Source: an uncultured Candidatus Poseidoniales archaeon
Lineage (GTDB): Archaea > Thermoplasmatota > Poseidoniia > Poseidoniales > Poseidoniaceae
Reading direction: 5' to 3'
Assembly (NCBI GenBank): GCA_000246735.1
Contig: CM001443.1
Span: 496,129-554,971 of the forward strand
Length of the DNA: 58,843 nt
The notes under the pieces were generated by a model, which worked only from the letters and a program-made list of their open reading frames with translations, made no database searches and was not told where the DNA came from. Positions 48,946-57,150 of the stretch are shown in pieces. The position numbers and the translations under genes were made by a program. Numbering within the stretch: position 1 is the stretch's first letter; every line of letters starts with the position of its first letter.

Positions 48946-49179
48946 TTAATATTCGACAGCAATCAGTGTCTGTGTTTCCTTTACGCCAGCAATTTGACGA
49001 AATTCTCTTATCAACATTGAGGTGAGTTCGCCAGCATCTTCCGAACTGACGCGGACCAAAAGGTCGAATTCACCGTAAAGGGCATGAACCTCAGCAATTG
49101 CTTTGTGTCCTGAAAGGGCAAGGTAGACCTCACGTTCGTGGGATGGAAGGGTTTTGAACAACACAAAAGCCTCAGGCAT
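48946..49179 (-). CDS. RAM-domain (Lrp/AsnC C-terminal) protein, copy 2
   Basis: This 77-residue protein has the same RAM layout as its neighbour (FVLFKTLPSHEREV, then YGEFDLLVRVSSED, ending KETQTLIAVEY). Sequence identity to copy 1 is low to moderate, but all core positions match, so the duplication is old or the pair forms a heteromer. It also lacks a helix-turn-helix. It is the first gene of the two-gene unit and faces the divergent giant surface-protein gene. Confidence 0.85.
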   Translation of the reverse strand: MPEAFVLFKTLPSHEREVYLALSGHKAIAEVHALYGEFDLLVRVSSEDAGELTSMLIREFRQIAGVKETQTLIAVEY

Positions 49180-49295
49180 GATTTGGCCAATCGCCGACTG
49201 GTCTTATTGGTTGCGAAGTAATGACACGGTGCTCGAATACGGTCAGCGATGCACAAAGCCGAACCATTGAAGTGCATTTGCAAAGGCCTAAGGAC

Positions 49296-52200
49296 ATGGA
49301 CACCAAGGCGCATCGACATTGGTTGGCTCTTGTCTTGGTTGGATTGTTGGTGAGCATGCCATACGGTGGTGTTCTCTCTCCTGCAAGCGAGCTTGATGAA
49401 TCTGCACCAGTCGAAGCAGAACATGCCTCGCCAAAAGCGCAGACGACATGGTCAGGGACAGTAACCGTCACGACGAGTTACACGATTGCCGTCTTCGACG
49501 AACTCGTCGTCAGCGCGTGCACCCAGATTGAACTTGGCGCTGGTGCACGAATCTACATTGAAGGCCGTCTAACGGTTGAAGGCACGCGAAGCTGCCCTGT
49601 TGTCATGTATTCATTTGCAAGTTCGGACCACGAAGGTCTCCAATTCAACAGCAGTTCAAACGGCCGTGGCTCCGTGATTGATAACTTAACGATTGAAGAT
49701 TCAATCTATGGGGTTACAATGTACGGAAGTAACCCGTTTTTCGCCAACCTCACCATCATCAATCCCGACCGAGTCGGCATGGATTTATTCAGCGGCTCCT
49801 CACCGACCATTCACGATCTCTACATCGACCAAGCAGGCCGCATGGTTCCGTTTCAAAATGATTGGCGCTATGGAATTGGCCTCTCAATCGGTGCTGGCAG
49901 CACGCCCATCGTTGATGGAGCCTATTTCACCGATCACCTCACACGAGGGATCAACATCTGGGGTGGTTCCGGTGGATTGGTTCGTAACGTCGTTATGGAC
50001 AACATCAGCGGTTCCTCTTGGGCCATGGTTGCAGGTATATGGGTCGAAGACAGTCAGCCCTTGTTGACCAACATCACCATTGACAAATCAGACAATGGAA
50101 TCATTGTGCGCCATGTGGATGATGGTGGATACACTCGAGCGGTTGTCAAAGATGCCACGATCACCAATTCAATGTACAGGGGCGTCTATGTTGACAAACT
50201 CAACCATACGAATTACACAAACTATGAGACAGCGGATTTCACCAATCTTACAGTTCGTGGCACAGGTGGTGCTGGGGCAACGACCGCCAACATAGGCTAT
50301 GCTGCCATCGATGTCAATGCCACTGGGGCATGGTTCGAGAACACCCTTGTCGAGGATTCAACCACCGTTGGTGTGCGACTGTATTTCGTTGACAGTTCGA
50401 CGACCTTCCGAAATTTAACGGTCCTCAATTCAGGCGACCCAGGGCAAGGTTCACACGAATCAGGTGTCGCCGTTCGCTCCTCGTTCTTTGCGCCACACTT
50501 TGACGGCCTCACAGTTTCAGGTTCGGTTGGCCCTGGCGTTTCATCAACTTCAGGCGGCGCTATGCAGGGGTCGGATTGGAACCTCCACAACAACACCAAG
50601 GATGGCTTGTTCATCGACAAAGCGACGGTGATTGTTGAGGGGCTCAATCTTTCCTCCAACGGGCAATCAGGAGCGCACGTGTACGACGCTCGTTATGTTA
50701 CATTTGAAAATCTGACCGCTAATGACAACGGTGGCGACCCCGCTTCAACGCCTCTTGGCGATCAGGCTGGATTGTTTTATGAAAAGTCAAACGACATTGA
50801 ATCCTCTTCTGGCGATGTAACATGCCGAAACTGTACGGTCACCGGTTCCTCAGGTTCGGGCCTTTATGCGCTCAACTCTGTTGATTTGTGGCTCTATGGG
50901 CTCACTCTTTCAGACAACAACCCAACCCGCTCACCTCTGATTGTTGACAACCAAGGTTTGACGCTCGGTCAACAAGGTGGGCGTGTCCAACTGCACGGGG
51001 CAACCATCGACATGGATTCACCCGGCATTCCAGCCATTTCCCTCAACTACGCCGCAGCAGACATGGATCTCATCAGCATGACTGGCAATCACAGTGGCAT
51101 CGAATGGAACGCAGACAACAATGGCAATTTCCCCTCAAGCCTAAGCAGAACACACCTCTCCGGTGACACAGCATGCCTTACTCTGGTGGACCACACGGAT
51201 CTCTCCGGTTATGGAAACACCATCACTGCTGATTGCACTGGCTCCATCGTGCTGCAAAACAGTCAGGTAAATTGGTCAACACTCACCGATGCGACAGGCG
51301 CACAAGCCCTGCAACTCGACAGCACTTCGTCGCTCCATCTCCATCGGCCATCTGGCGTGGATTTGACGCTTGCAACCATCGCTTCTGGCGCTCATATCGA
51401 TGTGGCTTGGGACATCACTGTGTGGGTCGTGAACACCGTCAATAACGGGATTCCAAACGCCAATGTCAATGCGAGTTTCACATCGTTTGAACCTTCACTT
51501 GAAGAGACAACCAATGACTTAGGCTACGTCAGTCTACCTGACTTCATCGGCCAACAATGGACAAACACAGGCGCTTCGAGTCATAACACCGTTGACATCT
51601 CTTGCGGATATGACAGCGTCTCCAACACCACCAGCGTCACCCTTGACCAAGACCGATTCATTAACTGCATCTTACCCTTGCAAAATCAACCGCCATTCGT
51701 GATGTGGGACACGCCTTTCGACAGCCAAGTGTTCCCGTCTCAGGCACCAATCTTGTTCAATGCTTCAGACTCATGGGACTTGGATAACGATCCATTGACG
51801 TTCACATGGACGAGCACGTTGGACGGTGACATTGAGAACTCCTGCACAGGATCATGGCAGGAACCCAACGGCCCATCTGGCGGTGTTCCATTCACTGTCA
51901 ACAGCAATGACATGTGGTCATGCTCCCTCTCTGATGGCATCCACACAATTACGCTCGATGTCTGTGACGAAGATTTCTGCACCTCCGAGCAACGCACGAT
52001 CGAACTCGTCAATCAGCCCCCAACCATTGTGATTGATATTCAACCCGCCCTTTCTCCATGGTCGGAACTCATCATCCCTCGCACCCAAAGTGTTCGCATC
52101 GATATGTCCCAAACATTTGACCCAGAAGGGGATCCAATGTCATGTTGGGTCTCGCGGTCCTATCAACAAGGCGGCACGGGCAATTCAAACGGGTGTCCTT

Positions 52201-54113
52201 CGGAGATTTGGATGAACCTTTCAATGGCAGAGAGTGTTCCCTCTACTTTTGATTTGGTCATACATGCCTCAGATGGCATCAACAATCCAACCACATACAC
52301 AATTCCGGTTGAACTGTACAATGAAGTTCCTGAGCCTCTCTTTGAAGTGATTCGAACAGGAACCGCCAGCGAAGACGAACTTACATTCGATGGAACAGCA
52401 ACCATCGATCCCGAAGGCGATACCCTTGAGGTTGAATGGTGGTCGAGCCTTGATGGGCAATTGGCTTGGTCCAATGGAACCAATGCTGCGACATGGACTG
52501 GCCACTTGTCAAGGGGCGTTCACACCATCGAAATGCGGGTGGTTGACGATCGGCCAGAACACATCAATTCAACAAGGATGAACAGCACTTTGGTGACTGT
52601 TGACAATTCGCTTCCTCGGGCCATAATTGAATCGCCTCTTGAAACTCAAATCTATACTTCTTCAGAAACAATCTGGTTCTCAGCCAACGGCTCAGGCGAT
52701 TACGATGCTGCTTGCTTCACCTATCCGATCGATGGTACATGGCACTGCGCAGATGCTCAACCGTTTGCGGGCTCGGAATATTTGGTCGTCGTTTGGTCGA
52801 GTGATTTGGACGGCCGCCTTACCCCAGAGGGCGAGGATTACCTCATCTTTGACGGCCGCCTCTCAGCTGGAACACACACCATTACGCTCAGTTTGGATGA
52901 TGGAATCAACGAGTTAGTGCTCGTTTCGAAGACCATTGAAGTGTCGACATCTGCCCCGGTTCTGGAATTGGTTTCGCCTGTAGATGGCGAGATCTTCCGC
53001 TCCTCCGACCCAATCTTTTGGAACGCTGTTCCTTCCGTGGATTACGATGGAGATAATTTCACATTGACGGTTCGCAGTGATTTGTTGAGTGAACCTCTAT
53101 TGGACGCTGTCGACCCGAGTCAAACCCACATCAGCAATCTTCCAGCAGGCACTCATGCCATCGAAGTAACGCTTCAAGACGAAACTGGCCTGACCTCGAG
53201 TACGTTCTTGACCCTCACGATTGGCCAATCCGATCCGATCGCTGTCATGGTAACACCAACAAATCGAAATTCAATTGAGGCTGGAGGCTCCGTCATTCTT
53301 AGCGAGGAATCCAGTGATGCAGACGATGACATGGTGGCTCGAGAATGGCGCCATTGGGCACTGAATGGGACGTACAGTGTCCTCTCGACACGGAGTATGG
53401 ACGAAGTTGTCTTCTTGCCGGGTGAGCATATGATTTCGCTCTACATCCGCGACAGCCGTGGTGGAGAAGACGAAGTCTTTGCTAACATCACAGTTCAATC
53501 GAGTTTGCCCCGCCTGTCGAACCTTATTTACTCTCCAATTTCCTTGGTGGCAGATGAAGTCAACACCTTGTCTGTCAGCGTGACGATGGAAGACGCCGAT
53601 GGAACGACTGAAGACGTTCGTGTGACGGTCAAATACGATCAACAAGAATGGGCTTTCAACCTTTCAGACACAAACGGTGACGGTGTGTGGGAGGGTACGC
53701 TTGAACTGCGTCCAGACGGCGCAGGTCGACCAAACATGAAAGTCATCGCCACCGATGGCGAAGGACAAGATGCAAACGTCGATGTGATCAGTGTAACCCT
53801 CGATATCACCGAACCACCAACCGATAACCGAACGCTGATGCTTGTCGGTGCAATTGGCGGCTTTATTGGGCTGCTTGTGTTGGTGGCAATGGTCGCCACA
53901 CGCCGCAGATCACGTCTTGCTGAATTGGACATGATTGAATCCTGGGATGCGTTTAGCTCTGTGAAGCGAGTTGAACCAATCGATGATTCAGCACCCGCTT
54001 CCTTAGAAGGTGGGGCCATGGATGGTGCGAACGAAGTTGAAGCAGAGGACGACGGTGAACCAGAGGAAGCAAAGCCATTGACGGGTGCAGACCTTGATTG
54101 GGACAACGTTTGA
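49296..54113 (+). CDS. Giant surface protein with parallel beta-helix and Ig/PKD-like domains
   Basis: The 1605-residue protein has a signal peptide (residues 1-40). Residues 60-600 form a right-handed parallel beta-helix, seen as repeating units of the N-L-T-I/V type with conserved Gly-Asn turns (for example NLTIEDSIYGVTMYGS and NITIDKSDNGIIVRH). Several Ig/PKD-like domains follow (about residues 800-1480, with D-x-D-x-D-x-L linkers and W-x-S-x-L-D-G motifs). A C-terminal membrane helix near 1530-1555 and an acidic cytoplasmic tail end the protein. Beta-helices of this type often bind or cut polysaccharides, but no catalytic triad is evident. ATG 49296 gives the signal peptide. The frame from 49221 adds a polar leader. 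Its stop is one base from that of the convergent methyltransferase. Confidence 0.85.
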   Translation: MDTKAHRHWLALVLVGLLVSMPYGGVLSPASELDESAPVEAEHASPKAQTTWSGTVTVTTSYTIAVFDELVVSACTQIELGAGARIYIEGRLTVEGTRSCPVVMYSFASSDHEGLQFNSSSNGRGSVIDNLTIEDSIYGVTMYGSNPFFANLTIINPDRVGMDLFSGSSPTIHDLYIDQAGRMVPFQNDWRYGIGLSIGAGSTPIVDGAYFTDHLTRGINIWGGSGGLVRNVVMDNISGSSWAMVAGIWVEDSQPLLTNITIDKSDNGIIVRHVDDGGYTRAVVKDATITNSMYRGVYVDKLNHTNYTNYETADFTNLTVRGTGGAGATTANIGYAAIDVNATGAWFENTLVEDSTTVGVRLYFVDSSTTFRNLTVLNSGDPGQGSHESGVAVRSSFFAPHFDGLTVSGSVGPGVSSTSGGAMQGSDWNLHNNTKDGLFIDKATVIVEGLNLSSNGQSGAHVYDARYVTFENLTANDNGGDPASTPLGDQAGLFYEKSNDIESSSGDVTCRNCTVTGSSGSGLYALNSVDLWLYGLTLSDNNPTRSPLIVDNQGLTLGQQGGRVQLHGATIDMDSPGIPAISLNYAAADMDLISMTGNHSGIEWNADNNGNFPSSLSRTHLSGDTACLTLVDHTDLSGYGNTITADCTGSIVLQNSQVNWSTLTDATGAQALQLDSTSSLHLHRPSGVDLTLATIASGAHIDVAWDITVWVVNTVNNGIPNANVNASFTSFEPSLEETTNDLGYVSLPDFIGQQWTNTGASSHNTVDISCGYDSVSNTTSVTLDQDRFINCILPLQNQPPFVMWDTPFDSQVFPSQAPILFNASDSWDLDNDPLTFTWTSTLDGDIENSCTGSWQEPNGPSGGVPFTVNSNDMWSCSLSDGIHTITLDVCDEDFCTSEQRTIELVNQPPTIVIDIQPALSPWSELIIPRTQSVRIDMSQTFDPEGDPMSCWVSRSYQQGGTGNSNGCPSEIWMNLSMAESVPSTFDLVIHASDGINNPTTYTIPVELYNEVPEPLFEVIRTGTASEDELTFDGTATIDPEGDTLEVEWWSSLDGQLAWSNGTNAATWTGHLSRGVHTIEMRVVDDRPEHINSTRMNSTLVTVDNSLPRAIIESPLETQIYTSSETIWFSANGSGDYDAACFTYPIDGTWHCADAQPFAGSEYLVVVWSSDLDGRLTPEGEDYLIFDGRLSAGTHTITLSLDDGINELVLVSKTIEVSTSAPVLELVSPVDGEIFRSSDPIFWNAVPSVDYDGDNFTLTVRSDLLSEPLLDAVDPSQTHISNLPAGTHAIEVTLQDETGLTSSTFLTLTIGQSDPIAVMVTPTNRNSIEAGGSVILSEESSDADDDMVAREWRHWALNGTYSVLSTRSMDEVVFLPGEHMISLYIRDSRGGEDEVFANITVQSSLPRLSNLIYSPISLVADEVNTLSVSVTMEDADGTTEDVRVTVKYDQQEWAFNLSDTNGDGVWEGTLELRPDGAGRPNMKVIATDGEGQDANVDVISVTLDITEPPTDNRTLMLVGAIGGFIGLLVLVAMVATRRRSRLAELDMIESWDAFSSVKRVEPIDDSAPASLEGGAMDGANEVEAEDDGEPEEAKPLTGADLDWDNV

Positions 54114-54114
54114 T

Positions 54115-54750
54115 TCAAATTCGCACCAGTTGGAACACTGATGACGTGAGTTCAGAAATGCCTCGTTGCTTTTCATCTTCCAGTTGCAGGGTTTCCAGCA
54201 AGGTGACTTCGAATCGATCTGCGAACAGGGCGAGAACTTCTTGATCTGGTAACGAGAACGGAGGGCCCTGCATTTGCTCTTGCGGATACGCAAAGGTGAT
54301 CATTAATCCAACGGAGCCGGGTGCGCACAACGAATGAATTTGATCCACATAGGCTTGCCTCATTGTGGATGGGAGGGCCACCATTGCCGCTCGATCGTAC
54401 CATGCCTCGCATGAAGCAGCGTTCGCTGGCAAGGTGAACAAATCACCCTGTAAGACGGTCAAATCACCGGCGGTGAATCTTTGGTGAACACCTTCTTTTT
54501 GAATCGCTGGTGTGATATCTGCTTCGTCAAAAAATTGGCGAACAGCCTCTTCGACCAATTCAATTCCTGTAATTGCGTGGCCTTTTTCGAGCAACCAGTG
54601 CATATCCACCGTTTTTCCGCACAGCGGTATGAGCACATTGGCTGCTTGGTTTGCTTCAATTGTCGACCAGTGCTTGGCAAGGAGATCGTTGACTACGGGC
54701 CGGTGGAATCCGATTTGATTGGTTGACCATTTTTGGTGCCAAAACTCCAC
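54115..54750 (-). CDS. TPMT-family S-adenosylmethionine methyltransferase
   Basis: The 211-residue protein has the thiopurine S-methyltransferase pattern: FWHQKWSTNQIGFHRP at the N-terminus, VLIPLCGKTVDMHWLLEKGH as motif I, a GIELVEEAVRQFF acidic motif, and a YDRAAMVALP segment. Bacterial relatives methylate selenium, tellurium, thiols or halides, and the substrate here is open. It starts with GTG at 54750, preceded by GAGGTGA. No ATG in frame is close. It begins 11 bases after the GT2 gene on the same strand, so the two are cotranscribed. Confidence 0.88.
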   Translation of the reverse strand: MEFWHQKWSTNQIGFHRPVVNDLLAKHWSTIEANQAANVLIPLCGKTVDMHWLLEKGHAITGIELVEEAVRQFFDEADITPAIQKEGVHQRFTAGDLTVLQGDLFTLPANAASCEAWYDRAAMVALPSTMRQAYVDQIHSLCAPGSVGLMITFAYPQEQMQGPPFSLPDQEVLALFADRFEVTLLETLQLEDEKQRGISELTSSVFQLVRI

Positions 54751-54761
54751 TGGACATCACC

Positions 54762-55535
54762 TCAAGCTTGTTCAGGAAGGTCGCCATTGGTTGAATCGGG
54801 GTTTGAAGGGCGTGAGCCCCACGGTGTTCGGGTTCGGTGAAGACCGACTCGACGAGCGAAGAGGAATTTGAAGTTCTTCCATCCATCGCCCCATGTATGG
54901 ATTTCAGCTTCCCCAACTCGTGGGCGGTATGGGACGGAGATTTCCACGGCCTTGTCCTTTCCAAGGACCCGGCGAGCGAGAATTTTCATTTCTTCAGAGA
55001 GGGGCATACCGTCGTTGGTTGGCCGCATGGCTTCGTTATCGAAGATGGATTTCCTAAACACCCACATGCCAGATTGGGAATCTTTGATTCCGTATCCAAA
55101 CAAGAGTCGAGCGGTGAAGGAAAGCGCCCAGTTTCCAAATCCATGGATGCCAGGCATTGAACCTTCTTCAGCAAGAGAGAGTCGATCGCATGTGATGAAA
55201 TCAAGGTCATCATCAAGCAAGCGCTTCACGAGGGTTGGCACGAGTTCAGCAGGGTATGTGCAGTCTGCATCCATTGTCACGATGATGTCGTTTTTGGCAA
55301 CATCAAATCCAGTTCTGTATGCTCGACCGTATCCTTTCCGGTCTTCGAGGTGGACTCGAATTTTCTTTTCGATCGCAATTTCACGCGTTCGGTCGCTGGA
55401 ATTCCCATCAACAATCATAATTTCGAGGTTTTTACACCATCCTCGAGGGATTGCGTCGATGGTTGGACCTAATGCTTCCTCTTCATTTCGAGTTGGAAGA
55501 ATCACCGTTACGGTAACTGGGAGTTTTTCGCCCAT
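54762..55535 (-). CDS. GT2-family glycosyltransferase (dolichol-phosphate sugar synthase-like)
   Basis: The 257-residue protein is a GT-A fold enzyme with TVILPTRNEEEALG for nucleotide binding, VDGNSSDRT, and a DxD motif in MDADCTYPAE. A GYGIKDSQSGMWVFRKS acceptor segment and a C-terminal HTWGDGWKNFKFLF follow. This pattern is that of polyprenyl-phosphate glucose/mannose synthases, which load a lipid carrier with sugar for protein glycosylation. There is no C-terminal membrane region. ATG 55535 is used. The 55598 start would overlap less plausible leader sequence. It diverges from the GT4 gene. Confidence 0.88.
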   Translation of the reverse strand: MGEKLPVTVTVILPTRNEEEALGPTIDAIPRGWCKNLEIMIVDGNSSDRTREIAIEKKIRVHLEDRKGYGRAYRTGFDVAKNDIIVTMDADCTYPAELVPTLVKRLLDDDLDFITCDRLSLAEEGSMPGIHGFGNWALSFTARLLFGYGIKDSQSGMWVFRKSIFDNEAMRPTNDGMPLSEEMKILARRVLGKDKAVEISVPYRPRVGEAEIHTWGDGWKNFKFLFARRVGLHRTRTPWGSRPSNPDSTNGDLPEQA

Positions 55536-55641
55536 GATTCTCCGACTAACACAACCCCCTTCAAAGCATTGGAGCGAGAACTTGAACGGGGCGTTCATTC
55601 ATTTCGGTGACATTGAAACCCAAGTGCGCCCTCGGACTCAC

Positions 55642-56907
55642 ATGCACATTGTCATGGTGTCGGGTGAATACCCACCTCGATGGGGGGGCATTGGCTCGGT
55701 GGTGTTCCATCTTGCAGGCCATTTGGCGGCACGTGGACACAGCATTACCATCATCACGCGAGCACACAAAGGAAGGGCTCCCGCCCAACAAGGTGTCACA
55801 ATCATCGAAGTGCCTTGGTTAAAGGCCCCGATGGCTTTCACTCGTTCTTATGCTAAAAACTCATTAAAGGCTCTGAAGCATTTGCATCGTTTGGAACCGG
55901 TGGATGTGATTCATATCCATTTGCCATTGGCATCATTTTCGAGGAAAGAATTTAGATTTATGGAAGAGAATATCGCCCCAGTTTGTTCATCTTTACACGG
56001 CTCTTGGTTAGGCGAGAAGCAAGGAGTGATTCGAGCAGCAAAGGCAAAAGAATCTGCGACTTGGAGAAATCCAAATGACCTGGCCATAAGGTTGACCGGT
56101 ACGTATTATTCCAAATTTGAAAGAGCAGGAATTCTCGAGTCAAGCGTGTGTGTTTCTAATTCCAAATCGACCCTTTCAGAATTCGAAAATTGGTATAAGC
56201 CATCTGAAAATTTCAACTGTGAAGTTGTCTTATGGGGTTGCGATCATAAGGTGTTCCGACCCCCCAATCAAGATGATGAGGAAGAGCAATTGAGTCATGA
56301 AAAACTACGTTCATCTTATGATTGTGGAGACGAGCTTGCTTTGAGTTATATGGCGGAGACAAAAACGCCGATGATTTTAGCAGTTGGAAGACTCGTAGCC
56401 AGAAAAGGCTACATGACGTTAATCAGAGCACTTCCCGCTATTTTACAAGAACACCCAGGAGCAAGATTGGTCATCGTAGGCAGGGGTCATATGAAGAAAA
56501 GACTGCTCAAAAATGCTCGAAAATTAGGCGTCGAACATGCCTTATTTATTCGCAGCAGTATGTCGTTTGATGATTTAGCACAGCACTTCCGTTCTGCGGA
56601 TCTCGTTGTTTACCCTTCTTACTACGAGGGTCAGGGCCTGATTCCACTCGAATCATTGGCCAGTGGTACGCCAGTTGTAACAGTAGATCAGCCTCCTTTG
56701 ACTGAAATGATTGATGGTTCGGTCGGTGACCTTTTCAAATCAGGAGACCCGAGTGATTTGGCGAAGTCTGTATGCAGAATGTTAGATGCGCCAGAGCAGA
56801 GAATTGACAAGGCAAAAGCAGGTAGAGAGAGAGTTTTGTCGAAGTATACATATGAACACAATGCAGAAGATTTTGAGAAAATTTACACCTCCATATCTGT
56901 CAATTAA
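55642..56907 (+). CDS. GT4-family glycosyltransferase, AT-rich
   Basis: The 421-residue protein has the classical GT4 pattern: a MVSGEYPPRWGGIGSV start, an IIHIHLP-like strand, a SSLHGSW loop and LAVGRLVARKGY at the start of the donor domain. RLVIVGRGHM, YPSYYEGQGLIPLESLASGTPV with the E-x7-E motif, and a GDLFKSGDP end follow. ATG 55642 matches the family N-terminus. The frame extending left to 54868 is antisense to the GT2 gene. From about 55840 the gene is much richer in A and T than its neighbours (for example 21 G+C in the 60 bases from 56161), suggesting recent transfer. It should act in surface polysaccharide or glycoprotein synthesis. Confidence 0.9.
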   Translation: MHIVMVSGEYPPRWGGIGSVVFHLAGHLAARGHSITIITRAHKGRAPAQQGVTIIEVPWLKAPMAFTRSYAKNSLKALKHLHRLEPVDVIHIHLPLASFSRKEFRFMEENIAPVCSSLHGSWLGEKQGVIRAAKAKESATWRNPNDLAIRLTGTYYSKFERAGILESSVCVSNSKSTLSEFENWYKPSENFNCEVVLWGCDHKVFRPPNQDDEEEQLSHEKLRSSYDCGDELALSYMAETKTPMILAVGRLVARKGYMTLIRALPAILQEHPGARLVIVGRGHMKKRLLKNARKLGVEHALFIRSSMSFDDLAQHFRSADLVVYPSYYEGQGLIPLESLASGTPVVTVDQPPLTEMIDGSVGDLFKSGDPSDLAKSVCRMLDAPEQRIDKAKAGRERVLSKYTYEHNAEDFEKIYTSISVN

Positions 56908-57094
56908 GCACCAAATGACCCCTGCGGCGGGTGGATTGACGAAATTCATCGGTTAAGTTTCTGCAACCTGGCCTTGCTGCGATCCATATCTTCTAACAAT
57001 TCACATGTGAATCGTCGAGGACCATGCCGTTTTCTCATCTGAGGGGCTTATCTCGGCTGTTCAGCCACAATCCGGAATCGGTAATTTTGCAACC

Positions 57095-57122
57095 ACTACC
57101 TGTCAATGGCGACGGGTAGTGT
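57095..57122. promoter_or_regulatory. Inverted repeat at the promoter of the calcium-repeat surface gene
   Basis: CACTACCTGTC at 57095-57105 pairs with GACGGGTAGTG at 57112-57122 (eleven pairs, one G-T wobble) around a six-base loop. It lies just after a weak TATA-like GTAATTTT and 29 nt before the ATG at 57151, so it is either an operator over the transcript start or a hairpin in the leader. Confidence 0.4.
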
Positions 57123-57150
57123 TCATAGGCACACCACCTCTTGGACAACC

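Noticed and set aside
54868-55641. Extension of the GT4 frame by 258 codons to the left
   Set aside because: The added part is antisense to the GT2 gene and the GT4 N-terminus starts cleanly at 55642.
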